Below are positions 42,290 to 50,938 of a DNA stretch of 64,000 bases, piece by piece (position 1 is the stretch's first letter; every line of letters begins with the position of its first letter). This DNA is from Clostridiales bacterium (lineage in GTDB: Bacteria > Bacillota > Clostridia > Christensenellales > Aristaeellaceae): the NCBI GenBank assembly GCA_022787165.1, contig JALFVL010000020.1, positions 1-64,000 of the forward strand, given 5' to 3'. The position numbers were made by a program, and so were the translations under genes. A model generated the notes under the pieces. The model saw nothing but the letters and a program-made list of their open reading frames with translations, was not told the origin of the DNA and ran no database searches.

Positions 42290-43324
42290 TCATACACCGA
42301 TGAGGCTCTGATCAAACGCAAAGAGCGCCTCGTTGATCTCAAAGACGTTGTAGTTGCCGCGCTCGAGGAAGTATTCCACGATGATGTCAAACTTGCTGGC
42401 GTGGGAAAGCGCGTACCCGGCCTTCTCCAGCATATCCCTCGTCTCCTTCAGCGGCAGCTCCAGCGCGATGGCGAAGGCGAGCACAGTCGTCTTCTCGGGC
42501 CGGTAAGCGGGGTTGTTCTTGATCTTGTGAAACAGCCGCCGGTCGATGTTCGCCTTCTTGTAGCAGGCGGCGTCGGTCATGTGCTTTTCGTCGATCTTGC
42601 GCAGGAGCATCTGCGAAAAGCCCTCGTCAAGCCGGCTGAGCCGGTCGTCAAGCTCCGCCCCCTGTGCCGCCATCGGCGCGGCGCAGCGCGGAAGGGGCTC
42701 CATCTCGCCGGCAAAACGCCTGTTCAGGACATCCTGCGTCCGGCGGCGGAATGCCTCGCTGCACGTCTCCCGATGCGCATCGACATAGACGTCGTCGATA
42801 TAGGCGGCGATATCGGCAAACAGCCTGCCGCTGATCTCAAAGGCATCCCGCGTGTACACGACGAGGTAAACCATCATCTCGTGCTCGAGCAGAAAGCCGG
42901 AAATCGCGTCCACCGCCACGCGAACCGCCTGCGCCCTGGGATATCCGTAGGCCCCGGCGGAGATCAGCGGAAAGGCGACGCTCTCGCAGCCATGCGCCTG
43001 GGCAAGCGCCAACGCGCTTTTGTAGCAGGAGGAAAGCATCGCCCGCTCGCCATGCCGTCCGTCCTGCCAGATGGGCCCGACGGTGTGAATCACATGGCGG
43101 CAGGGCAGGTCAAAGCCCGGCGTGATTTTGGCCTCGCCCGTCCGGCAGCCGTGCAGCGCGCGGCAGGCCTCCAGCAGACGCGGCCCGGCGGCGCGATGAA
43201 TCGCGCCATCCACCCCGCCGCCGCCGAGCAGCGACGGATTCGCGGCATTGACGATGGCATCGACGCACATCTTCGTGATGTCGTTTCTCACGATTTCAAG
43301 CGGCACGGGCGTCCCTCCCCCCAT
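42290..43324 (-). CDS. Macro-domain protein with C-terminal helical/XRE-like domain
   Basis: VDAIVNAANPSLLGGGGVDGAIHRAAG, FPLISAGAYGYP; C-terminal DRRLFHKIKNNPAYRPEKTTVLAFAIALELPLKETRDMLEKAGYALS. Confidence 0.9.
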   Translation of the reverse strand: MGGGTPVPLEIVRNDITKMCVDAIVNAANPSLLGGGGVDGAIHRAAGPRLLEACRALHGCRTGEAKITPGFDLPCRHVIHTVGPIWQDGRHGERAMLSSCYKSALALAQAHGCESVAFPLISAGAYGYPRAQAVRVAVDAISGFLLEHEMMVYLVVYTRDAFEISGRLFADIAAYIDDVYVDAHRETCSEAFRRRTQDVLNRRFAGEMEPLPRCAAPMAAQGAELDDRLSRLDEGFSQMLLRKIDEKHMTDAACYKKANIDRRLFHKIKNNPAYRPEKTTVLAFAIALELPLKETRDMLEKAGYALSHASKFDIIVEYFLERGNYNVFEINEALFAFDQSLIGV

Positions 43325-43563
43325 CTCCCCGTCTGGCTTTTATCGGTTACAGTGTATCATGCCCTCCCCGGTTTGGCAAGCGCAAGCGCTGATGGGTAGC
43401 CTTTTCCTCCGCGGCGGCCGTGCCCCGGCAGCATGCCGGTGTGTTTTCCGCCCCGTTGGCAGAGGAAAAACGGCGCCGGGCGCGAATAAAAAAGAAGGAG
43501 AGTTTACCGGAGGGCCGCATGCCTGCAAGGCGCGCGGCCCCAACGAGAAGGAGAGAGACACCC

Positions 43564-44625
43564 ATGATTACGAAGAGGCCCTTTGGCGCGCTGCCGGACG
43601 GCACGCCCGTCACCGAATACACGATGAAGAATGCCTCGGGCGCGTCCGTGAGCGTGATTGATTACGGCGGCATCGTCCGCAGCATCCTCGTGCCCGACCG
43701 TGAGGGCGTGTTGGGCGACGTCGCGCTGGGCTTTGACACGCTTGAGCCCTATCTCGGCGATCACGGCTGCATGGGCGACACGGTCGGCCGCTACGGCAAC
43801 CGCATCGCGGCAGGCCGCTTCACGCTGGACGGGCAGACCTTCCAGCTCGCGCTCAACAACGGCGAAAACCACCTGCACGGCGGCTTTGAGAACTTCAGCC
43901 GCAGGATGTGGGCCATCGAGCCCAAAGAGGGCGAGGGGCAGGACAGCCTGCGCATGCATTACGTCAGCCCGGACGGCGAGGAGAATTACCCCGGCACGCT
44001 CGACGTCTTCGTCACCTATACCTGGGATGACGCGTGCAGCCTGTCCATCCGCTATCAGGCGACCACGGACAAGCCCACGCTGTGCAACCTGACGAACCAC
44101 ACCTACTTCAACCTCGGCGGCCACGACCACGGCACCATCGCCGACCACGCGCTGACCATCGACAGCGACGTGATGACGCCCGTGCGCAAGGGCCTGATCC
44201 CCACCGGCGGCTATATGCCCGTCGCGGGCACGCCGTTTGACATGCGCAAGGGCCTGCTGCTGGGCGCGGGGCTGCTGCACACGGGCAGCTGCCCGCAGAT
44301 GGCGCTGGCCGGCGGCTATGACCATAACTTCGTCCTGCGCTCCGGCGAGGCGATGGCGCTGGCGGCGACGCTGATCTGCGCGCAGACCGGCCGCGTGATG
44401 GATGTGATCACCGACCAGCCGGGCGTGCAGCTGTACACCGCCTGCATGACGGATATCGGCGGCGGCAAGGGCGGCGCGCACTACGGCCGTTACAGCGCGC
44501 TCTGCCTGGAGACGCAGCATTTTCCGGACGCGCCGAACAACCCGCAGTTCATCGGCACGACCGTCCTGCTCCCGGGCGAGCGCTACGACACGACGACGAT
44601 CTACGCCTTCCGCACGGAGGCCTGA
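43564..44625 (+). CDS. galM: Aldose 1-epimerase
   Basis: DTVGRYGNRIAAGRF, LTNHTYFNLGGH, GYDHNFVL. Confidence 0.93.
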   Translation: MITKRPFGALPDGTPVTEYTMKNASGASVSVIDYGGIVRSILVPDREGVLGDVALGFDTLEPYLGDHGCMGDTVGRYGNRIAAGRFTLDGQTFQLALNNGENHLHGGFENFSRRMWAIEPKEGEGQDSLRMHYVSPDGEENYPGTLDVFVTYTWDDACSLSIRYQATTDKPTLCNLTNHTYFNLGGHDHGTIADHALTIDSDVMTPVRKGLIPTGGYMPVAGTPFDMRKGLLLGAGLLHTGSCPQMALAGGYDHNFVLRSGEAMALAATLICAQTGRVMDVITDQPGVQLYTACMTDIGGGKGGAHYGRYSALCLETQHFPDAPNNPQFIGTTVLLPGERYDTTTIYAFRTEA

Positions 44626-44645
44626 TCCCGGCAAAACACATCGAC

Positions 44646-44684
44646 GGGAGTCTGGGGGCATATCCCTCGGGCTCCCGTTTTCGC
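44646..44684 (+). terminator. Terminator downstream of galM
   Basis: CGGGAG...CTCCCG followed by TTTTCG. Confidence 0.55.
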
Positions 44685-44794
44685 TTCGCGCGGACTTCAG
44701 CCTTTTGTCGAAAGCAAGCATTTGGGGGCTTCACAAAAACGGTCAACGGCCTATAATGGAGATTGACCGGAGCGGTTGACGGGAGGGGAATGGG

Positions 44795-45437
44795 ATGAAC
44801 GAAAAGTTCTTCTCGCTGCCCGAGGAGCGGCAGCGCGCGATGCTCAACGCGGGCTACCGCGTCTTCGCGCACAACAGCTACAAGAAGAGCCCGATGAGCG
44901 AGATCGCGGATGCTGCGGGCATCAGCAAGGCCCTGCTCTTCCATTATTTCGGCAACAAGAAGGGGCTGTAATCTCTTCCTGTGGGAGCATTGCGCGCAGG
45001 TGACGCTGCAAAAGCTCGCGGCCGTGCTGCTCGAGGTGCTTGTGATGAACGCCGTGCTGCTGGCGGTATCCCTTGTCTGCATCGCGGGCATCGGCGAGGA
45101 GATCCCCTATGCACAGCTGCTGCGGCTGCACGGGGCGTATCTGCTGATGCAGGCGGAGCTGGCGTGCCTGTGCTTCGGGCTGTCGGCGTTCGTGATCCGC
45201 GGCAGCGCAGGCGCGGGGCTGGGCATCGCGCTGATGGCCTATTTCCTCAATCTCGCCGCCAACATCGCGCAATCCGCGCACGCGCTGCGCTATGTGACGC
45301 CGTTCGCCTACGCGGAGGGCGCAGAGATTTTGGAGCACGGGCAGCTCGACGGCGGGCTGATCCTGCTGGGCGCCGTGTACGCGCTCGCGGCCGTCGCCGC
45401 CGGGATAAGGCATTACGCGCACAAAGACATTCGATAA
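44795..45437 (+). pseudogene. TetR regulator N-terminus (frameshifted) joined to ABC-2 permease C-terminus
   Basis: MNEKFFSLPEERQRAMLNAGYRVF...HYFGNKKGL* then +1 frame YLFLWEHCAQVT / LQKLAAVLLEVLVMNAVLL...PFAYAEGAEIL...HKDIR. Confidence 0.8.
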
Positions 45438-45441
45438 AATG

Positions 45442-45474
45442 AAGGGGCCGCCTCATCATGAGGCGGCCCTGTTT
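45442..45474 (+). terminator. Rho-independent terminator
   Basis: GGGGCCGCCTCA-TCA-TGAGGCGGCCC-TGTTTT. Confidence 0.8.
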
Positions 45475-45598
45475 TGTCCGCTGCGGGGCTGCAAGGCAGC
45501 CTTGCAGCGTTTTGAATCCGACAGGAACCTGCGCAAAGACTCGTGCGGCGAGCGCCAGGCAGGTCAATAATGTGACGCGGGTGCGGGCACAGCCCGCT

Positions 45599-46339
45599 TT
45601 ATTCCCCGCTGAGCGCATCCTCGCCGACGCGGTAGCCCGTTCCGTCGACGGTCAGGGTGAGCGCCGCGCCGGGCAGCGCTTCGCCCGTCTGCGCGTCGGC
45701 GATGGCGATGACGATGACGGGGTTTTTGGCGTCCGCCGCAGGCGTCTGGTCGCTCCAGACGACGGTTTCACCGTCGCTCAGGGCCGTCGCGCCGACGGAG
45801 ACGTAGGCGCCCGCCATCGCGTCCCACTTGAGGAAGACGCCGCCGGCCGCGCTGAAGGTGAAGCGCGCATCCTGCGGCAGGCCGTCCGCGCCGGTGAGCG
45901 AGGGCGTAAGCATGAGGCCGGAGAGCGAGCTGTCCTGCGGCGTGTAGCGGCGCATCGTGAGCAGCTCGAGCGTCTGCCCGCCGGAAAGGCCCGCGCGCAG
46001 CGTCAGCAGCGTCTCCTCGTCGCGCGCGAGGCTGAGCACGCCCGGCATGTACGTCGCCAGGATCGAGCCATAGCCGCCGTTCTGGAAGAAATCGCCCATC
46101 TGCGCGTCGTGCCAGGCGCCGCGCTCCTCCTCGGAGAGCAGCCCATGCTCCACGATCAGCGCTTCAAGCTCGCTGAGGAAGGCCTCATACGCGGGCTCGA
46201 GCGTCAGCAGGTCATCGACGCTCAGCAGGGGATCGCCCTCCCCCGCCAGCGCGCAGCCGGGCGCCAGCGCGGCACACACCAGTGTGCTACACACCAGTGT
46301 GGTACACACCAGTGCGGCGCACAGAAGCCGTCTTCCCAT
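45599..46339 (-). CDS. Hypothetical secreted protein
   Basis: Signal peptide containing a 5-aa tandem repeat; co-directional with NAGPA paralogues 3 and 4. Confidence 0.65.
   Translation of the reverse strand: MGRRLLCAALVCTTLVCSTLVCAALAPGCALAGEGDPLLSVDDLLTLEPAYEAFLSELEALIVEHGLLSEEERGAWHDAQMGDFFQNGGYGSILATYMPGVLSLARDEETLLTLRAGLSGGQTLELLTMRRYTPQDSSLSGLMLTPSLTGADGLPQDARFTFSAAGGVFLKWDAMAGAYVSVGATALSDGETVVWSDQTPAADAKNPVIVIAIADAQTGEALPGAALTLTVDGTGYRVGEDALSGE
46271..46315. repeat. 15-bp tandem repeat x3 within a signal peptide coding region
   Basis: GGCACACACCAGTGT / GCTACACACCAGTGT / GGTACACACCAGTGC. Confidence 0.9.
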
Positions 46340-46373
46340 GGGGCCTTCCTCCCTTCCGCCCGGGCGGGCGCGC

Positions 46374-47219
46374 TTACCGCGTGAAATAGACGATGTCGCT
46401 GACGTTGCGCTCGCGGGAGCCGCTCGTCTTGTTGACCAGCTCGCCGTTGAGGACCATCGTCGCGCTGCCGCCGCCGTCGAGGTTGTAGGCGACCTGGCAG
46501 CCCTGCTCGACAAACACCTGCTGCAGCTCCTGAAGCGTCATGCCCAGATCGCTCCAGCCGTCGCGGCGGCCGTCGGCGACGATCACGACATAGTGGTTTT
46601 CGTCGACCCAGCCAATGGCCGTGCGCGGCTCGCGGACGGTATCGGCGGTGGAGATGATGTACTTCTCCGGCAGCGGGACGATCTCGCCGCCGTCGACGAG
46701 CGTCGGCCCGAACGTGAAGCTCTGCACGACGCCGCTGTCGAGGTAAGCCTGCCCGTTGCCGGGCGCAAACGCACTGGCAGGCAGCGCCTCAAACGACCCG
46801 TCCGCGTAGACGAGCAGCTGGTCGCGCGTCGATTCGAGGTCGCGGTAGAGCTCGCCGTTGCGGATGACGAGGTTGTATTTGTCCTTGTAGTTGTAATAGT
46901 CGCCATTGATAGCGAGCACGGCGTCGTGGCGCTGCGCGATGGCGCTGGTGGCCTCGGCGTTGTCCTTCGAGTAGGCCTCGCCGGCGAACGCCGTTTGCAG
47001 CTGGTCGGGGCGCGAGACATAGACGTTGGCGACGAAGAAGCGCAGCTGCGTGCGGTTGAACGCGTAGCACCAGCGGTCGATCGTCACGCGGATCGTCTCG
47101 TCCTCGTAGGTCAGGGTGTCTTCGATAGTCTTGCTGTTGGGGAGCGTCGCGGCCTGCGCGGCGCAGAGGGGCAGCAGCGCCGCGAGCACGAGCGCGGCCA
47201 GGGAGAGGAGTTTCTTCAT
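46374..47219 (-). CDS. Phosphodiester glycosidase (NAGPA) family secreted protein, paralogue 3
   Basis: Signal peptide; AVLAINGDYYNYKD, AYNLDGGGSATMVLNGELVNK. Confidence 0.87.
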   Translation of the reverse strand: MKKLLSLAALVLAALLPLCAAQAATLPNSKTIEDTLTYEDETIRVTIDRWCYAFNRTQLRFFVANVYVSRPDQLQTAFAGEAYSKDNAEATSAIAQRHDAVLAINGDYYNYKDKYNLVIRNGELYRDLESTRDQLLVYADGSFEALPASAFAPGNGQAYLDSGVVQSFTFGPTLVDGGEIVPLPEKYIISTADTVREPRTAIGWVDENHYVVIVADGRRDGWSDLGMTLQELQQVFVEQGCQVAYNLDGGGSATMVLNGELVNKTSGSRERNVSDIVYFTR

Positions 47220-47246
47220 GCGGAATGCCTTTCGTCTGTCAGAGAT

Positions 47247-48461
47247 TTACTGCGGGTTGGCCATGAACATGATGACGTCGCTGACGGAGCGCTCCGTGCC
47301 GCCGGAGGGCATGTTGACGACCTCGCCGAGGAAGTAGAGCGTCGTCGAGCCGCCGCCGTCGAGGTTGAAGGCGAATTGCGCGCCCTCGTCGAGGAAGAGC
47401 TGCTGCAGCTGCGGGATGCTCGCGCCGGTGGAATAGCCGTCGCGGCGTCCGTCGACGACGATGACGATGTAGTGCAGCGGGCCCATCTGGCCAATGGCCG
47501 TGCGCGGCTCGTAGTAGCCGTCGGCGCAGGCGACGTAGAAGGACTTGGGCAGCGCCGTCGCCTGCCCGTTCTCCACGAGCACGGGGCCGAACTCGAAGGT
47601 CTGCCAGGTGTTCTTCGCCTGAAGGTCGCTGGCGACGAGGCCCTGCTTGCCCGTGCGGTCGGTCAGGGCGGACATGTCGCCGTTTTCGTCGACGATGAGC
47701 AGATGATGCTTGGTGATGTTCTGCTTGCGCAGCAGCTCGCCGTTGCGGATGATGACGCCGTTGCGGTGATAGCGGCAGAAGTCCGCGTTGATGGCGAGCA
47801 CGGGGCTGTAGCGTCCGGCGATGTCGCTGGTCGCCTCGTAGATGCCGCTGGTGAAGCTGTCGCCGGCGAAGGCCGTGCGCAGCTGGCTGACGTCGCTGAG
47901 CCTGATATCGCAGACGAAGTAGGTCATGCCGTCCTTCGTCTTTTGCTCGACAGAGACGCTCATCCGGTCGGTCTGATAGGAGAGCTCGCCGGGCTCGTAG
48001 TGCTTGAAGCGCGTGCCCGCGGCGATCTCCTGCGCCTCCTGCTCCTCGGCCCTGGCCTGCTCCTGCGCCTGGGCGGCGGCGTTCTCAATCGCCTGCTGCT
48101 GCGCCTCGGCGCTGAAATTCATCGCCTCGTAGAGGGCCGTTCCGGGCTCGGGCGTCGCGCCGGGGAGCTGGCTGACGGTCTTCTCGTTCTGCACGGCGGC
48201 CCAGTCGGCAAAGCGCTCCTGCACGCTGGGCACGTCGGCCATCGGGGCGCTCGCGCAGCACAGCGTCAGCAGCATCACGGCGCAGCAGGCGCCCCACAGG
48301 ACGCGCCCGGGCCGGCCGCCCGGCTGCGGCAGATCGTAGTAGCGCTTGCGGAAGCGCCCGGCATGCTCAAGGCGCGTCTCCTCCGGCGCGGGCCGGTCAT
48401 AGCGCCGCTGCGGCGTGCGCTCAAACGCGTCAAGCGCGCCGCGCCTGTTTCTCTTCGGCAT
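47247..48461 (-). CDS. Phosphodiester glycosidase (NAGPA) family protein with N-terminal TM anchor, paralogue 4
   Basis: TM segment VLWGACCAVMLLTLCCASA; PVLAINADFCRYHRNG, AFNLDGGGSTTLYFLGEVVN. Confidence 0.87.
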   Translation of the reverse strand: MPKRNRRGALDAFERTPQRRYDRPAPEETRLEHAGRFRKRYYDLPQPGGRPGRVLWGACCAVMLLTLCCASAPMADVPSVQERFADWAAVQNEKTVSQLPGATPEPGTALYEAMNFSAEAQQQAIENAAAQAQEQARAEEQEAQEIAAGTRFKHYEPGELSYQTDRMSVSVEQKTKDGMTYFVCDIRLSDVSQLRTAFAGDSFTSGIYEATSDIAGRYSPVLAINADFCRYHRNGVIIRNGELLRKQNITKHHLLIVDENGDMSALTDRTGKQGLVASDLQAKNTWQTFEFGPVLVENGQATALPKSFYVACADGYYEPRTAIGQMGPLHYIVIVVDGRRDGYSTGASIPQLQQLFLDEGAQFAFNLDGGGSTTLYFLGEVVNMPSGGTERSVSDVIMFMANPQ

Positions 48462-48615
48462 GAACGGCCCCCTTTCGTCCGGAAATTCAGCCTATATTAT
48501 ACGACGATATCCGAAGCCTGTCAAACGGGAGGGGCGGGATGCCAAAAAGGCCCTCTTCCCCCAAACAGGGAAGAAGGCCCGCAGCCTGCCGTAAAAAGCC
48601 GCCTTGCAAATCTGA

Positions 48616-48771
48616 CCCGTCTCAATCGTAGGCTGCTTTGCAGCCTGCTCTGAGACTACGTTTTCTTGAATTATTGATTGGGGGACGTTGGGCTGCCGTC
48701 CAAGCCTGCCTGGGGCGCTGCCCCGGACCCCACAAGGGGCCTGGCCCCCCTGACCCTTCTTCGCTTCGCGC
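48616..48771 (-). repeat. Dispersed hairpin-rich intergenic repeat, full copy C
   Basis: Reverse complement reads CGCGAAGCGAAGAAGGGTCAGGGGG...GTCTCAGAGCAGGCTGCAAAGCAGCCTACGATTGAGACGGG. Confidence 0.85.
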
Positions 48772-48786
48772 GGTGAAAAGCCGTTT

Positions 48787-49890
48787 TTAGAATCCCGCGA
48801 TCACGTCGGCGTTCAGGTGCTCGATGACGGCGGCGGCGAGGCGCGCGGCGTTTTCAAGGTCTGCCGCGCTGGCGAGGCCGACCTGCGTGTGGATATAGCG
48901 GACGGGGACGCCCACGACGATGCAGGGGACGCCCAGGCCGGAGAGATGGATCGGCGCGCCGTTGGTCGAGCCGCCCGCGCGCACGCCGCTCTGCACGGGG
49001 ATGCCCAGCCGCTCGCCCAGATCGAGCGCAAAGCGCTGGAAGCGGGGATGCGTGATCATCCGCGCGTCGATGAAGCGGAGCATCGGCCCCTTTTTGAGCG
49101 CGGTCTGCACCATGTAGGGCTCGGCGCAGGTGTCGTCCGCCGGGCAGCCCTCAAAGACGATCGCGACATCCGGCTTCACGCGGTTGGCGGTCACGGCCGC
49201 GCCGCGCGTGCCGACCTCCTCCTGGCAGGCCCAGGCCGCGACCGGATTGACCGCAAGGGCCTTCCCCTCCAGCACCGCGAGGGTGCCGGCGATGGCGGCG
49301 CAGCCGAGGCGGCAGTCAAACGCCTTGCCGCTCATCAGGTCATGCGCCTCGTCGTAGCGGAAGTCCACGTCCGGAACGACGGGCTCGCCGATGCGGATAT
49401 GGAAGTCGCGCTCAGCCTCCTCGCGGGAGCAGGCGCCCACGTCGATGCTCATGGCGCTCAGGTCGAGCTGATCCTGCTGCCCGGGGCGCATGTAGTGCGG
49501 CGGCGTGGTCGCGACGATGCCGGGCACGTATTCGCCCAGCGCGTTGCGCACGCGCACGCGATGCCCGGCGACACCGGCTTTGACCCAACCGCCCAGCGGC
49601 AGGAAGCGCAGCGTGCCGTCGGGCCGGATGGCCTGCACGATGAAGGAGACCTCGTCCGTGTGCGCGTCGAGCTGGACGACGGGACGGCCCGCCTCGTTGC
49701 CGTGGCGGTCGCAGTAGAGGTTGCGCATCTTGTCCTCCTTCAGGACGCCGAAGGGCGCGGCGGCGCGGCGCAGGACGGAGACAACCTCGTCCTCGAAGCC
49801 GGAGGCGCCGTTGGCATTGGAGAGATCGCGCGCGAGGGCGATCAGCCCGGAACGATTCAAGCGAAGACCTTCTTTCTCTGACTCTGTCAA
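48787..49890 (-). CDS. M42-family metallopeptidase
   Basis: QLDAHTDEVSFIVQ, AWACQEEVGTRGA; TTG start overlapping upstream TGA. Confidence 0.9.
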   Translation of the reverse strand: MTESEKEGLRLNRSGLIALARDLSNANGASGFEDEVVSVLRRAAAPFGVLKEDKMRNLYCDRHGNEAGRPVVQLDAHTDEVSFIVQAIRPDGTLRFLPLGGWVKAGVAGHRVRVRNALGEYVPGIVATTPPHYMRPGQQDQLDLSAMSIDVGACSREEAERDFHIRIGEPVVPDVDFRYDEAHDLMSGKAFDCRLGCAAIAGTLAVLEGKALAVNPVAAWACQEEVGTRGAAVTANRVKPDVAIVFEGCPADDTCAEPYMVQTALKKGPMLRFIDARMITHPRFQRFALDLGERLGIPVQSGVRAGGSTNGAPIHLSGLGVPCIVVGVPVRYIHTQVGLASAADLENAARLAAAVIEHLNADVIAGF

Positions 49891-50438
49891 TCCTTGCGCA
49901 GCGCGGGCACGGCCCGGCGAAGCGCCATGACGAGCACGGGGATGATGACGATGTGGACAATGATGCCGGGGACGGCATTGGCGAATCCGCCGGCCCAGAA
50001 GGCGGCGAAGGTGAACGGCGAGCCGCTCACGCCGGAGAGCAGCGCGCGCACGATGCCCCAGACGACGCGCCCGGCAAGCATCGCGGCGATGAGCGCGGCA
50101 TAGATCGAGGCGTTCTTCCTGGGCAGGCGGCGGTAGAGCACGCCCGCGACGAGGCCGTAGGTCGCCAGCTCAAAGCACATGGCGACGCCGGTCGGGAAGA
50201 TCGGCGGCATGCCGAAGAGCATAAAGCGCAGCAGCGGCGCGATGAAGCCGACGACGGCGGCATAGGCCGGCGCGCAGAGGAAGCCGCACAGCAGCACGGG
50301 GATATGCATCGGGGAAAGCGCGCTGCCGATCTGTGGGATTTGCCCGGTCAGAAACGGCAGCACCATGCACAGGGCGAGGCAGAGCGCGGCGGTGACGAGC
50401 TGGGTGACGTTGAGTCTTGAAGCATGGGGGGTGTTCAT
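49887..50438 (-). CDS. ECF transporter S component
   Basis: Six-TM substrate-capture protein; FTGQIPQIGSALSPMHIPVLLCGFLCAPAYAAVVGFIAPLLR. Confidence 0.85.
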   Translation of the reverse strand: MNTPHASRLNVTQLVTAALCLALCMVLPFLTGQIPQIGSALSPMHIPVLLCGFLCAPAYAAVVGFIAPLLRFMLFGMPPIFPTGVAMCFELATYGLVAGVLYRRLPRKNASIYAALIAAMLAGRVVWGIVRALLSGVSGSPFTFAAFWAGGFANAVPGIIVHIVIIPVLVMALRRAVPALRKD

Positions 50439-50532
50439 TTGGATGGTTCTCCCTTCTGTTGTCAAGCCGTCTTGAACGGGAGAAGGCATCTTCGTGATGC
50501 GGATTGGAACAGGAAATTCAGGGGGAAAAACA

Positions 50533-50549
50533 GACCGGCTTGGCCGGTC
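50533..50549 (-). terminator. Terminator hairpin downstream of the DUF3842/pseudogene unit
   Basis: GACCGGC-CAA-GCCGGTC-TGTTTTT on minus strand. Confidence 0.6.
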
Positions 50550-50601
50550 GGTTATGCAGCTTTCATCCTAGCACGCGGCGGGGCATTCGTCAAGCCCCCG
50601 C

Positions 50602-50938
50602 TTATCCCAGCATGATGCGCAGAATCTCCTTATCGGTCTGCCGCATGCCCTCCTTGCCCAGGCGGCCGACGCTGCGGATCGTGTTCTCCACGCCCTTTTT
50701 GACGATGCCCTCGCCGCCGCGGAACTGCTTGCCGACAGCGCCATCTGGTAGCCAATGAGCGCGGCATCGACGGCCTCGGCGATCTTCGCGGCGCAGGATG
50801 GCTTCGCGCCGTCGCAGATCGTGCCCGAGAGAATCGCCAGCGCGTTGACGATCGTGTGGTTGATGATGTAGAGGCTGCCGCCATGCAGGTAAGCGATCCC
50901 CGCGCCCGGGGCCGCCTTGCAGAGGCGTTCTCAACAAC
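50602..50938 (-). pseudogene. C-terminal remnant of a UPF0597/L-cysteine desulfidase (YhaM/CyuA)-like gene, frameshifted
   Basis: AGIAYLHGGSLYIINHTIVNALAILSGTICDGAKPSCAAKIAEAVDAALIGYQMALS then shifted frame GKQFRGGEGIVKKGVENTIRSVGRLGKEGMRQTDKEILRIMLG*. Confidence 0.8.

Noticed and set aside
41566-43324. Tellurite-resistance (Ter) phosphorelay or stress locus
   Set aside because: vWA is present but no TerD/TerC/TerB or kinase/phosphatase partner nearby.
50440-50570. Riboswitch upstream of the ECF S component
   Set aside because: The only clear hairpin (50533-50549) is equally explained as the terminator of the upstream DUF3842/pseudogene unit; no known aptamer recognised.
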